Source: a bacterium
Lineage (GTDB): Bacteria > Joyebacterota > Joyebacteria > Joyebacterales > Joyebacteraceae
Length of the DNA: 46,659 bases
Assembly (NCBI GenBank): GCA_025774935.1
Contig: JALGZK010000016.1
Span: forward strand, 51,767 to 98,425
Reading direction: 5' to 3'
Shown: positions 36,301 to 43,990 of the stretch, in pieces
How positions within the stretch are numbered: the first letter of the stretch is position 1
How the letters are laid out: each line of letters begins with the position of its first letter
Translations under genes and position numbers: made by a program
Notes under the pieces: model-generated
Databases searched by the model: none
What the model saw: only the letters and a program-made list of their open reading frames with translations
What the model was told of the DNA's origin: nothing

Positions 36301-36388
36301 GTTCCTCGAGATATGGCGGAATGCCGATGAGAGCCAACCCGTGATAGTCGACGCCACGGCCAGACTGGCAGCGCTCAGGGCATTGTAG
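33353..36388 (+). CDS. Membrane Ser/Thr kinase with TolB_N-like domain and long TPR region
   Basis: 1011 residues starting M-I-G-R-T-I-S-H-Y-R. The kinase core is intact: G-E-G-G-M-G, V-A-L-K-F, H-R-D-I-K-P-A-N, D-F-G-L-A-K. A single transmembrane helix (about 301-325, W-I-P-V-A-V-V-V-L-V-V-V-A-A-L-V-L) precedes a domain related to TolB_N (I-I-V-S-F-E-N-Q-T-G-D, I-V-L-G-S-F-T-K-A-G) but diverged from that of the other paralogues. About 500 residues of TPR-like helices follow. The 3' half uses more A/T-ending codons than the neighbours by eye. Predicted to sense something outside the membrane and signal inside. Confidence 0.88.
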   Translation: MIGRTISHYRVLEKLGEGGMGVVYRAEDTKLKRTVALKFLPPGSTSDPEAKERFMREAQAASALEHPNICNIHEINETEDGQLFICMACYDGVSLRQKIARGPLKLDEALDIAAQVALGLTKAHEHGIVHRDIKPANILITGDGHAKIVDFGLAKLAHEPRLTKTGSTTGTVAYMSPEQTRGEDVDRRTDVWALGVVLYEMITGRRPFRGDHEQATVFSIANEEPEPVTALRTGVPMELERVVLKAMAKRPGDRYQHIDDMMVDLRGVTRKLEAPTVVAPAASDTQRRAANGVVKRRRSLGRNVWIPVAVVVLVVVAALVLRPILLADRAVVEPTPIIIVSFENQTGDPAYDYLRKAIPNLLITNLESSRYLRVTSWERLHELMRQLDREGVEFIDRELGFELCRLEGVDSIVLGSFTKAGETFATDVKVLDVETKSLLGSANSKGEGVASILQSQIDELSRHISKEVGIPDRLVESDRQVVSDVTTSSMEAYNLYLQGRAYFEKYYWEEALEPLEGAVEIDPGFAAAHHLLGYVYRFIGDTASKTRAFEAAKRLADGASERERFLIGASYALLVERDYEKGINILQVAKERFPTDIVIYDMLGGAYRASGDPSQAIASWGRLLEFAPRHWHTWNRMAYAYADMGELDQALECVQTYASAQPDDANPLDTMAEIRFKMGHLDDAAAGYERAMAIKPGFPSAMFGLAYIHALREEYSEAMEWVQLYTDRPSPPGAEGSKVVRLAAAAFLYAWLGDKESALSELDLAFAAASSAEAVFWEDEVDRAKAWFHGSFGEPGLAHALLESWTADRDESGYPATGSAREPDLAFYEIWREYYLGRIEVRDGRVASARSRLAAMESELAGGAHFKNWVPVLVDELKAEIMLAEGSPDLAIRVCEGAQVPEVPDMWYKTMAAYNYLFPRDTLARAYALNGEIDRAIAEYERLLRFDPESSDRRLIHPKLHYRLAQLFDEDGQTDRAIREYERFLEIWRNADESQPVIVDATARLAALRAL

Positions 36389-36425
36389 GGCGAACACGTC
36401 CCGAAAGACGCCTGCCGTGACGAGA

Positions 36426-36494
36426 AACGGCCTCTGTCGAATCGACAGAGGCCGTTCTGCTGGCTCCCCATAGCGGACGTGTTTCGAACTCACG
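36426..36494 (+). repeat. Hairpin-TGGCT repeat, variant E (terminator of kinase 33353)
   Basis: A perfect 14-bp hairpin with a 3-base loop (36426-36439 with 36443-36456) is followed by TGGCTCCCC at 36461. Positions 36465-36494 match 37556-37585 at 29 of 30 bases. This 30-base block contains TGTTTCGAACTC. The hairpin is placed to terminate the kinase transcript and perhaps also the convergent gene at 36627. Confidence 0.8.
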
Positions 36495-36626
36495 GGTGGA
36501 ATGGGAAGGACCCGAGCGTGATACCGGGAGTGGACTCGTCCTAGCGGTGCTCTCCGCCCTGTCTCCCATGGCGCGCGTAGCGGCCGGGTCCCGCTACCCG
36601 TTGGCCGATGCGGCCGTATCGTTTCG

Positions 36627-37301
36627 TCAGAAGCTGAACGCGTAGTCCAGCTTCACGGTGACAACGTTCTCCGCGTCGGAGTCCGACGGGAACGAGCCCC
36701 AGGTCTCCAGATAGAGATCTCCCACCAAGCCGACGATGAAACCGGCGCTGCTAAGCAGGTCCTCCCGCTCGTTGGTCTGGCGGACGTCGACGCGGACAGT
36801 GAAGCCGCGTCCCGCCAGGTCGAACGTCGTGTCCAGACCTGCAAAGACGCCTTCGTTGTGTTCCTGGAACGTGCCTCCCAGGTGAATGTTGAGGTACTGC
36901 AGGTTCTGCGACAGCACCGCGTAGTAGGCCGGTTCGCCGTTCCGCGACTCATCACCGAGATTGGCTGCGCCCAGGCCGAGCGCCCCGTCCTTCCAGAGCG
37001 GCAGGCGGAGCTTGACCTGAGCTGCCAGCACACCCTCGTCTGACGGGTCCGCGTTGACCTGTCCGTCCAGCCCGACCTCCACGCTTCCGAACAGTCCGTA
37101 CTTGAAGCCAGCCCAGAAGTCGGGACGAACGTCCTGTGCAGCGTTCACGAACGTCTGGAGAACCAGGGTCCGTTGCGGGGCGACGTCCGCCGTGGGGATG
37201 TTGTTGAGTCCTGTCGGGGTGGCCTGTGCAACCGAACCCGCCAGAGTGACGCACGTGAGGAGAACCGCTACACCGAGAAGATGCCGAGGTGCTGTTGCCA
37301 T
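36627..37301 (-). CDS. Probable outer-membrane beta-barrel protein
   Basis: 224 residues. A signal peptide (to A-Q-A) is followed by G-L-N-N-I-P-T-A-D-V, then alternating polar/hydrophobic strands (W-A-G-F-K-Y-G-L-F-G-S-V-E-V-G-L-D-G, V-K-L-R-L-P-L-W) and the C-terminal V-T-V-K-L-D-Y-A-F-S-F, whose last Phe fits an outer-membrane assembly signal. Function unknown. It is bracketed by the near-identical 30-base repeats at 36465-36494 and 37556-37585. Confidence 0.7.
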   Translation of the reverse strand: MATAPRHLLGVAVLLTCVTLAGSVAQATPTGLNNIPTADVAPQRTLVLQTFVNAAQDVRPDFWAGFKYGLFGSVEVGLDGQVNADPSDEGVLAAQVKLRLPLWKDGALGLGAANLGDESRNGEPAYYAVLSQNLQYLNIHLGGTFQEHNEGVFAGLDTTFDLAGRGFTVRVDVRQTNEREDLLSSAGFIVGLVGDLYLETWGSFPSDSDAENVVTVKLDYAFSF

Positions 37302-37555
37302 GAACCTGCCCCCTGTTTGAATGCGGCCTATCGATCATCCGGACCTTTGCCGTCTGCCGGCGGGCCGCGCCGCCGTCCGAGCGCGTCCGTGCGCCGGAAT
37401 GGGCGCCAGTCTACGTGCTCCGCGGAGGATCTGCAACGCATCATCCCGGCCGCGACCTCTCGTGGGTGGGACAGTTCGCGCGCCCGTTCCCGCGACGACT
37501 CGAGGAACGTTGGGAGCGCTCCTCGAGATTGTGCGACAGCTCCGGGGATGTCGGA

Positions 37556-37585
37556 TCCCCATAGTGGACGTGTTTCGAACTCACG
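37556..37585 (+). repeat. 30-base direct repeat, second copy
   Basis: Matches 36465-36494 with one C/T difference; here it has no perfect hairpin upstream, only GC-rich sequence. Otherwise the 384-base gap 37302-37685 shows no gene I can identify. Confidence 0.75.
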
Positions 37586-37685
37586 AGTTGCAGCACGAGC
37601 TGCGTCCGGTCGCATCCGTCAACCATGCACTCTGAATCAGGCCTGAGGTCCCCCGTCCAGCAAGAACGGCGCAGGCAGGCGCGCG

Positions 37686-38222
37686 CTACCGGTACGCTGA
37701 CTTGATTCTACCCCAGGTCGTGGACTGGACGGGCGATCCTTCGTACACGTGGAGCGCCACGCCCGTCACGCGCGGACCGGCGGGCATGCCCGGGATGTCC
37801 GTGAGGAGGAAGTAGCCTACGTCGTCCGGTGGATCGTGGAGGCCAGTGACAACGAGCGCTCCGTCACCAATGCAGTGGTAGTGGCTCTTCGCGTCCAAGT
37901 GGTTGGTCGTCGATGCCGCAGGGTCATCGATGTAGTGGAAGCCCTGGACGATGGAGCAGTCCAGGTCAGCCGTGTAGCCTGCGTAGCCTGCATTGAAGAA
38001 CATCCTCTCCGCCTCTGAGTCTATCGCCAACTCCCCAAGATCGTTGTCCTCGTGCAGCAGCTCAGGCTCCGACCCGTCGGGGTTGCACCGCCAGATCTGG
38101 GAGGCTGGTCCGCCTCCGATCTCGACAGCGAAGTACACCTTCACCGCGTCCCTAGATGTACCTGACGCGAGCAGACACAGCGCCATCACCAGAAGCACGA
38201 TCACCAGCGCAATCCTGCGCAT
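37686..38222 (-). CDS. Secreted propeller-fragment-like protein with T-W-G-x-I-K tail
   Basis: 178 residues; a GGAGGTGA ribosome site lies six bases before the ATG. The signal peptide is M-R-R-I-A-L-V-I-V-L-L-V-M-A-L-C-L-L-A. The body has YWTD/TolB-like phrases (V-Y-F-A-V-E-I, Q-I-W-R-C-N-P-D-G-S-E-P-E-L-L, G-E-L-A-I-D-S-E-A-E-R-M-F-F), but it is too short for a full propeller, so it may be a one- or two-blade remnant or a distinct small protein. It ends S-T-T-W-G-R-I-K-S-A-Y-R, matching the tail of 4152-5324. Function unknown. Confidence 0.75.
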   Translation of the reverse strand: MRRIALVIVLLVMALCLLASGTSRDAVKVYFAVEIGGGPASQIWRCNPDGSEPELLHEDNDLGELAIDSEAERMFFNAGYAGYTADLDCSIVQGFHYIDDPAASTTNHLDAKSHYHCIGDGALVVTGLHDPPDDVGYFLLTDIPGMPAGPRVTGVALHVYEGSPVQSTTWGRIKSAYR

Positions 38223-38327
38223 CTCGTCACCTCCTTCGCTCTGCGGTCCGCAGCACGGTCCGCCGCTTAGCTTCGAACCTGGAGCCGCGCTACTTCACCG
38301 GTACACACTTAAGTGGGGCCTCTCACA

Positions 38328-38357
38328 AGTATACTGGCTGGGAGTCGCGCCTTTCAA
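38328..38357 (-). promoter_or_regulatory. Promoter of the 37686-38222 gene
   Basis: On the minus strand TTGAAA (38357-38352), 18-base spacer, TATACT (38333-38328). This leaves a leader of about 100 bases. Confidence 0.6.
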
Positions 38358-38401
38358 CAGGGGAGTACCTCGCGTCTGAGGGGCCATTGGGGGACACATG
38401 G

Positions 38402-38560
38402 CAGGGGCCCGGTCTCGACAGACCGGGCCCCTGTGTGCTGGCTCCCCGGGTTGGTGTCTCAGAGCGTGATTCTCTGGGATATGGTGGGGCTGGAGCTGCT
38501 CGGTGGACACAACGGACACACGGGAATCCGGCTGCGTCCCGATACAGCTTCAAGAAGCTG
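38402..38560 (+). repeat. Hairpin-TGGCT repeat, copy B, in a divergent gap
   Basis: A perfect 13-bp hairpin (38402-38414 with 38421-38433), then TGGCTCCCC at 38439 and the shared ~100-base block. It lies in the 677-base gap between divergently transcribed genes (38223-38899), so it terminates no intact gene on either side. The gap also holds the tautomerase relic and two promoters. Confidence 0.75.
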
Positions 38561-38657
38561 ACGGCCACATTGCGTTCCTGCTCACTCCTGTGGTGTGACC
38601 GCCTATCCGATGAGGTCGGCGCCCAGTGCTCGTCTCAGATCAGTTAGAGGGGTCAGG

Positions 38658-38747
38658 TCACTCGTCAGTGGCGTCTTCAATCAGCTGCGCCCGCTCCTCG
38701 TCGGAGAAGGCTCCCTCGATGACCCTCACGATGCGGACCAGCCGCTC
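38658..38747 (-). pseudogene. Relic of a 4-oxalocrotonate tautomerase-like gene
   Basis: The minus-strand frame reads E-R-L-V-R-I-V-R-V-I-E-G-A-F-S-D-E-E-R-A-Q-L-I-E-D-A-T-D-E then stops. This resembles the first half of tautomerase subunits (P-x-V-x-V-x-V-I-E-G-V-F-S-x-E-Q-K-x-x-L-I-x-x-V-T-D-A). The catalytic Pro1 is missing and the C-terminal half is absent, so it is a fragment. Confidence 0.5.
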
Positions 38748-38832
38748 CGTGTGGGGCGGCGTTCCGTCATTCCTGGAGCCGTAGGACAGCCCTGCTCGGC
38801 CGGGTGAGCGCGCCCGCCTTGCTCGGCAGGTG

Positions 38833-38861
38833 TTGTCCTGGCTCCCCGCGCAGTGTAGTCT
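38833..38861 (+). promoter_or_regulatory. Possible promoter of the 38900 hydrolase gene
   Basis: TTGTCC (38833-38838), 17-base spacer, TAGTCT (38856-38861), 38 bases before the ATG. The spacer begins TGGCTCCCC, another copy of the repeat core, here without a hairpin. Confidence 0.4.
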
Positions 38862-38899
38862 TGGCACCCTCGCAAGGTCCCGAACTCAGGAAGGTCGAT

Positions 38900-40417
38900 A
38901 TGCTGCGCAAGAGCCCGAATCTGTTGTTGATCGGTGTGCTCGCCGGCGCCACGCTGCTCCTCGCCTGCGCCGCCCTCGCCCAGGCTCCGGATGAGCTCGG
39001 ATACACAGACGTCCCCGAGATGCCGAGCGGTCTCGAGGGCGAGCGCATCGAAATGATGTTCGATGCAATACGCACGGGCGACGAGGCGCTGGCGATGCGC
39101 TTCTACGACGAGGTCTTCTCTGACGGCGTCAAGGAGAGGTTCCCGCTCGAGGCGTACATGCAGTTCTTCCACGAGTTCGCCCGAACGAAGAGAGACATCG
39201 AGTTTCACAGCGTCCGTGAGTATGACCCGCCTCGCAAGGACTCAACGGTCATCGTATTCCGCGATCCCATCCTCGAGTCATGGGAGGCCTTCATATTCCG
39301 CTACGCCGAAGGCGAGAAGCCGGACGGGAAGCTCGCTGGCTTCGCCGTCAACGCGGCGCGGACGCCATCGGACGTCGAGCCTCCGGGGCCGCTGACGGAG
39401 GAGGAGGCGGTGGCCGAACTCGAGGTGTTCCTCGACAGGCTGTGTGATGCTGATCGTTTCTCAGGCACCGTGATGCTGGCCAGGGGCGACGAGATCCTTC
39501 TCACCGGAAACTGCGGCGAGGCGAGCAAGCGGTTCCTCGCGCCCGTCAACATGGAGACGAAGTTCAACCTTGGCTCGATGAACAAGATGTTCACGGCCGT
39601 CGCCTGCATGCAGCTGGTGGAGGAGGGCGTGCTCTCGCTCGACGAGCCGATCAGCAAATGGGTCGACGAGACGTGGCTGTCTGCGGAGATCACGGACGTC
39701 GTCACCCTGCACCATCTCCTGTCGCACACCTCTGGGCTCGGGGACTACTTCAACGACACCTTCGAGAAGGGCTCAAGGAGGCGCTGGCGCGAGGTCGACG
39801 ACTACAAGGAGCTGATCTGGACGGACACTCTGGCATTCCTGCCAGGCACTGACTGGTCTTACAGCAACGCCGGCATGTTCGTGGCGGGCGTGATAGTGGC
39901 GAACGCATCGGGGCAGGACTACTTCGACTACATCCGCGAGCACGTCTACGCGCCGGCCAGCATGGAGAACACCGACTGCTACGACATGGACTGCCCAGTG
40001 GAGAACCTGGCCATCGGATACTGGCCATCGGATGAGTGCTCGAGCGGTTGGAAGAACAACTACTACGAGCACGTGATTCGCGGAGGCCCCGCGGGGGGCG
40101 GGTTCTCGACGGCGCCTGACCTCTATCGGTTCGCGCGCGCCCTCCAGGAGGGGAAGCTCGTTTCAGAGGAGTCGCTCGAGCTTCTGTGGACCGACCACTT
40201 CGATCCGGAACGCGCGTTCGGCTACGGCTACGGGTTCGGTGTCCACCAGACGCCGGCGGGGAAGGTAGTCGGCCATGGCGGAGGGTTCACCGGCATCAAC
40301 GCGAACCTCGACATGTTCCTGGACACCGGCTACATCGCCGCCGTGATGACGAACTACGACAGTGCGGGTGAGCCGGTGAAGGAGAAGATCGAGGAGGTGC
40401 TTGGGAGAATCGAGTAG
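38900..40417 (+). CDS. Secreted beta-lactamase-fold serine hydrolase with N-terminal extension
   Basis: 505 residues from ATG 38900 (AGGAAGG upstream). A signal peptide (L-L-L-I-G-V-L-A-G-A-T-L-L-L-A-C-A-A-L-A-Q-A) leads to an NTF2-like/unknown domain (about 30-160). The class-C-like hydrolase (about 175-505) has S-M-N-K (Ser226, Lys229), Y-S-N (Tyr321, Asn323) and H-G-G (459-461). Typical sequence surrounds these: L-L-S-H-T-S-G-L-G-D-Y and G-G-P-A-G-G-G-F-S-T-A-P-D-L. Likely a periplasmic or secreted esterase or peptidase, related in fold but not closely to the lipoprotein at 23362. The role cannot be fixed from sequence. Confidence 0.88.
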   Translation: MLRKSPNLLLIGVLAGATLLLACAALAQAPDELGYTDVPEMPSGLEGERIEMMFDAIRTGDEALAMRFYDEVFSDGVKERFPLEAYMQFFHEFARTKRDIEFHSVREYDPPRKDSTVIVFRDPILESWEAFIFRYAEGEKPDGKLAGFAVNAARTPSDVEPPGPLTEEEAVAELEVFLDRLCDADRFSGTVMLARGDEILLTGNCGEASKRFLAPVNMETKFNLGSMNKMFTAVACMQLVEEGVLSLDEPISKWVDETWLSAEITDVVTLHHLLSHTSGLGDYFNDTFEKGSRRRWREVDDYKELIWTDTLAFLPGTDWSYSNAGMFVAGVIVANASGQDYFDYIREHVYAPASMENTDCYDMDCPVENLAIGYWPSDECSSGWKNNYYEHVIRGGPAGGGFSTAPDLYRFARALQEGKLVSEESLELLWTDHFDPERAFGYGYGFGVHQTPAGKVVGHGGGFTGINANLDMFLDTGYIAAVMTNYDSAGEPVKEKIEEVLGRIE

Positions 40418-40584
40418 GAGTCCAGAGACACTCCCGACCCGATTGCTCCCCGAGAACTAGCTCGGTAGCACTCTCAGCTGGGCGCAGTCTCTTCCCGCGG
40501 GGCCGACGAGACTAGAACTGCGGCCAAGGTTCCTGCCTTTCGGACACCAGACCGTTCGCCAGCCGGCGGTGCTCCAACTGCAGA

Positions 40585-40770
40585 CGGGGTCTGGCATCGC
40601 GCCAGACCCCGCTTCGATGGCTCCCCGGGGTGGTGTCTCAGAGCGTGATTCTGTGGGATGTGGTGAGGCTCGAGATGATCTCAGGGCACAAGGGCCACAC
40701 TGGAATCAGGCTCCTTCCCGACGCAGCGTATCGGGCTGACGGCCACACCGCGCTCAACTCGCCCCCTTGA
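40585..40770 (+). repeat. Hairpin-TGGCT repeat, copy C
   Basis: A perfect 11-bp hairpin (40585-40595 with 40601-40611), then TGGCTCCCC at 40618 and the shared block. The similarity to copy B runs on to GCTGACGGCCACA. It can terminate the hydrolase gene. In the 537-base gap 40418-40954, only this and the transposase relic at 40787 are recognised. Confidence 0.75.
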
Positions 40771-40786
40771 TCTGATCTCCCGTCGG

Positions 40787-40902
40787 GTGACGCTCAGGAA
40801 GAAGTGTCTGAGTGTCCACTGGTTCCAGACGCTCGAGGAAGCTCGACTCAAGATCGAACAGCGGAGAACTGCCGAGACCCACGTGAGTGGGAGTACGTCC
40901 AG
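40787..40902 (+). pseudogene. Relic of an IS3-type transposase C-terminus (different subgroup)
   Basis: Plus-strand frame: L-R-K-K-C-L-S-V-H-W-F-Q-T-L-E-E-A-R-L-K-I-E-Q-R-R-T-A. IS3-family OrfB proteins carry R-D-E-C-L-N-x-H-W-F-x-S-L-x-E-A-R-x-K-I-E-x-W-R-x-D-Y-N. The match is in order and spacing, then the R-P-H-S-S-L-G region is scrambled (E-T-H-V-S-G). No intact transposase and no clear inverted repeats are seen. Confidence 0.65.
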
Positions 40903-40954
40903 AACTACGAACGTGATCTCAGAAGACTGTGATGCGAGGCGCTGTTTCGGTTGG

Positions 40955-43765
40955 CTACTTCGATGCCGGCGCGATGCCGTTGAGCGTTTCGTCCCAGTTG
41001 TCGACGACGATGAGTTCGGTTATCGGCGGAGCTTCAACGGCTTCGGCAGCTTCACGCGCCTCTTTGTCCTCTTTGATCATGAGGAAGCGTTGCCCGTCGG
41101 GCGAAATCTCGTAGGGTCTATTCGCGGTAAACGTCAAGTACTCGCCGCCGAACAGCTCTTCGGAGTCTCCTACCGCAAAGTCAGGCTCCGTTTCTATCCT
41201 CACCGCCGTCATCTGCCCGGAGTAAGACCAGTAGTAAAGCTCCCGGCCATCCGGCGCCCAAACGGGATACTCTCCTCCCCGGGTCGAGATCAGCCACTTC
41301 CCGTCATCGATATTGGGGAAAGGCCGGATGTAGACATTGTGCCCACCGGGTGTCGTGATTTCATGGGTCTCGTAGGCGATCCAGCGTCCGTCTGGAGAGA
41401 TCGCCGGACGTAGTTCATCGTAACTCTCCGCCATGAGCGGGCGGGCGGTGGGTTCACCATCGAGCGAAAGCTCCCAGATGTCCGAGTTTCTGGCCGAAGA
41501 ACCCGGAGCCCTTACCAGGTGAAAGATCAGGGATTTGCCGTCTGCCGACCACGTGTGAGCCAGAAGAGGATTCCCGCTCACATGCAGGGTGTCAACGGGA
41601 CCGGTTCCATTCGCCGCCATCGACGACAGATGGAACGCACCACGGTCCCGCACGGAACCAAAAACTACCCGCTGGCCGTCGGGTGTCCACACCGGAGAAA
41701 TGGCGCCTCGCTGCTCGTAGGTGAGTCGCTGTTGGGTGACGGGTTCACGCGTCAGGTCGAGGATCCAAATGTCCGTCCGGTCAAAGGAGTCCAGCGGGTC
41801 ATCGAAACGGACGGCTACGTGTGTGCCGTCGGGTGACAGATCGACTCCAAGGTAAGGGCGTGGTGGCGCATGTATGGGTTCCTCGTTTCCCTCTCGGTCG
41901 ACCCAGACCAGTGTGCGCGCCATGGGAACTTCGGGCGGGTCTTCAGAGCCAGGAACGTAGACCAGAGTGCCGTCGGCCGACAAGCTCCAGAGTATCGGGA
42001 CATTGAACGGCGGCGGCCACGATTCCATGTTTGCTTCCGTTACGGGAATGGCGGGGCCCGTTATTTCGAGGGCGCCGGGGTTGAAGGGCGCAGCCATCAG
42101 CGCCTGTTCCTGCAGATAGATGAGGTGGCCGGTTGGGTGGTAGGTAGCACCTAGCGCCCCGTCCACCAAGAACTTCACGTCTCCGGTCTCCAGGGTGAAT
42201 GCGGCAATTCGGGCTTCATCCATGGAGAAACCGGCTATGGCCGTGAAGAGCACGCTCCTTCCGCCAGGCAGGAGACTAGGGGCTGCGACCCCTATAGATC
42301 CATGGGATTCCATGAAGGACTCATCCATGAGACTCTCGACGGGACCGCCGGCAGCGGAAATACGCTTCAACCCTTGTCTCATTCTCGATGAAAACACGAT
42401 GTGCCCATCGCTCCCCCAACTCGCACCCAGGTCGGCTGATATATCACACAGAGTGACGGGTGCGCCACCCTGGACGGACACCTTCTTCAGCTTGTCCTGG
42501 GTGAAGAATCCAATCCCCTGACTGTCGGGGGAGAAGAAGACTGAGACGGCGTCTTCGGTTCCGGCGATGGGCCGGGCGTCGTCGAGTTGGTCCAGCCGAC
42601 GCAGGAAGAGCTGCTGTTGATTTGGCCCCGTATCCGCGACATAGACGAGGAGCAGGCCGTCCGGCGAAAGGGCTATGCCCGTACCCAAGCCACGCGCGTC
42701 CATGGGCTGGAGCGGGGCGTCATCACTGAGGTTGATGGAGTAGCGGCGGATCGGTTCGGGCTGGGTGACTGGCGAGGGTTTGAGGTTCCAGACGACGAGG
42801 CTTGCCAACCCCACGCCGACGATAAGCGTCGCGATGACCGCGGCAGTAAGCCGTCCTCGGCTGATCTCGGGCTCATCCAGAGTCGAACCCAACGCCGGGA
42901 CGGCTCCCGAGGGATCCGAAGAGGTTTCACTGAGTTCAAATCGCGCCTCTCCGATATCGCGCAGCCGCCGTTGGGGGTCCTTCTGCAAACACCGCCAGAG
43001 GAGAATCCTGATGCGCGCGGGCGTCTCTTTAGGCAAGGCGTTCCAGTCGGGTTCTCGTTCAATGATCTGCACGATCAGATCCGTAGCCGTTTCGCCCGTG
43101 AATGGACGCATTCCTGTCAGCGCTTCGTAGAGACAGCAACCGAAGGCCCAGATGTCCGTGCGGCGATCGATGGTCTTGCCGCGCGCCTGCTCCGGGCTCA
43201 TGTAAGCTGCGGTTCCCAGGATGGTCCCGGCCTGGGTCATGGCTGAGGTGACGGTTGGGCTGTCTTCGAGATCCCGGGCGTCGGCGCTCTCAGGGGCGAA
43301 GGCCCGCGCGAGTCCGAAGTCCAGGATCTTCACCTTGCCGTCGGGTCCGATCATGATGTTCGCGGGCTTCAGATCCCGATGGACGATGTTCTTTTCGTGA
43401 GCCTCCTCGAGTCCCGCGGCAAGCTGCGACGCCAGCGAGAGGGCATCTTCCAAAGGGAGCGGCCCCTTCGCGAGTCGCACGGAGAGGTCCTCGCCTTCGG
43501 CCAACTCCATCACGAGGAAGCTCTGGTCGTCGGCCTGCTCCAGACCGAAGATCGAAGCCACGTTTGGATGGTGGAGAGAGGCCAGGGTGCGGGCTTCACG
43601 TTCGAAGCGAGCGACCCGCTCGTGGTCGTGGCTGAACTCGCTGGGGATGGTCTTGATGGCCACGGCGCGGCCAAGCCTGGTATCGAGGGCGCGATAGACT
43701 TCGCCCATGCCACCGGCGCCGATCTTCTCGAGAATCTCGTAGTGTGCGAGCATCTTGCCGATCAC
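40955..43765 (-). CDS. Membrane Ser/Thr kinase with TolB/PD40 beta-propeller
   Basis: 936 residues from a GTG start (43765) with CGGAGGG upstream. The kinase domain has G-A-G-G-M-G-E-V, V-A-I-K-T, H-R-D-L-K-P-A-N and D-F-G-L-A-R. A single helix (about 305-328, V-I-A-T-L-I-V-G-V-G-L-A-S-L-V-V-W) is followed by an extracytoplasmic propeller of PD40/WD-like blades (G-I-A-L-S-P-D-G-L-L-L-V-Y, F-S-P-D-S-Q-G-I-G-F-F, V-S-P-V-W-T-P-D-G-Q-R-V-V-F-type units). Its family type, with E-V-Y-R-A-L-D, differs from the M-I-G-x-T-I-S-H-Y-R group. The gene is flanked on both sides by transposase relics (40787 and 43991), and its codon use looks less GC-biased, suggesting acquisition by transfer. Confidence 0.9.
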   Translation of the reverse strand: MIGKMLAHYEILEKIGAGGMGEVYRALDTRLGRAVAIKTIPSEFSHDHERVARFEREARTLASLHHPNVASIFGLEQADDQSFLVMELAEGEDLSVRLAKGPLPLEDALSLASQLAAGLEEAHEKNIVHRDLKPANIMIGPDGKVKILDFGLARAFAPESADARDLEDSPTVTSAMTQAGTILGTAAYMSPEQARGKTIDRRTDIWAFGCCLYEALTGMRPFTGETATDLIVQIIEREPDWNALPKETPARIRILLWRCLQKDPQRRLRDIGEARFELSETSSDPSGAVPALGSTLDEPEISRGRLTAAVIATLIVGVGLASLVVWNLKPSPVTQPEPIRRYSINLSDDAPLQPMDARGLGTGIALSPDGLLLVYVADTGPNQQQLFLRRLDQLDDARPIAGTEDAVSVFFSPDSQGIGFFTQDKLKKVSVQGGAPVTLCDISADLGASWGSDGHIVFSSRMRQGLKRISAAGGPVESLMDESFMESHGSIGVAAPSLLPGGRSVLFTAIAGFSMDEARIAAFTLETGDVKFLVDGALGATYHPTGHLIYLQEQALMAAPFNPGALEITGPAIPVTEANMESWPPPFNVPILWSLSADGTLVYVPGSEDPPEVPMARTLVWVDREGNEEPIHAPPRPYLGVDLSPDGTHVAVRFDDPLDSFDRTDIWILDLTREPVTQQRLTYEQRGAISPVWTPDGQRVVFGSVRDRGAFHLSSMAANGTGPVDTLHVSGNPLLAHTWSADGKSLIFHLVRAPGSSARNSDIWELSLDGEPTARPLMAESYDELRPAISPDGRWIAYETHEITTPGGHNVYIRPFPNIDDGKWLISTRGGEYPVWAPDGRELYYWSYSGQMTAVRIETEPDFAVGDSEELFGGEYLTFTANRPYEISPDGQRFLMIKEDKEAREAAEAVEAPPITELIVVDNWDETLNGIAPASK

Positions 43766-43797
43766 GGACCCGCCCTCCGGCTTTCCATGGTCTTGGG

Positions 43798-43911
43798 CTA
43801 CATGATGGTGAGCTTCCTGACTCCATGCGGTCGCGTCAGGTCGTCTCCGATTGACACCAACGTGGACTGTAACTTAGATGCCTGATTGGCCAATGTGGTC
43901 GACGCGTTCAT
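43798..43911 (-). CDS. Possible 37-residue leader peptide upstream of kinase 40955
   Basis: ATG 43911 directly follows an in-frame TAG and the frame ends 32 bases before the kinase GTG. The peptide begins M-N-A-S-T-T-L-A and ends T-I-M. The copy at 32718-32605 keeps the same length, start and stop. Five of twelve differing codons are synonymous. No family recognised; it could equally be transposon debris. Confidence 0.25.
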   Translation of the reverse strand: MNASTTLANQASKLQSTLVSIGDDLTRPHGVRKLTIM

Positions 43912-43990
43912 CTAGCCTGTAGAGATGTCGGGCGGCCGTCTCAGTGACCTGCCCCCAGAAGTCGTGCCACCCCCAGATTCAGGGTGGCAA

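Noticed and set aside
36461-36500. A tRNA gene or tRNA-like RNA suggested by TTCGAA and GGGGAGCCA on the minus strand
   Set aside because: Spacing between the T-loop and CCA is wrong and no D-arm, anticodon arm or 5' acceptor strand can be folded.
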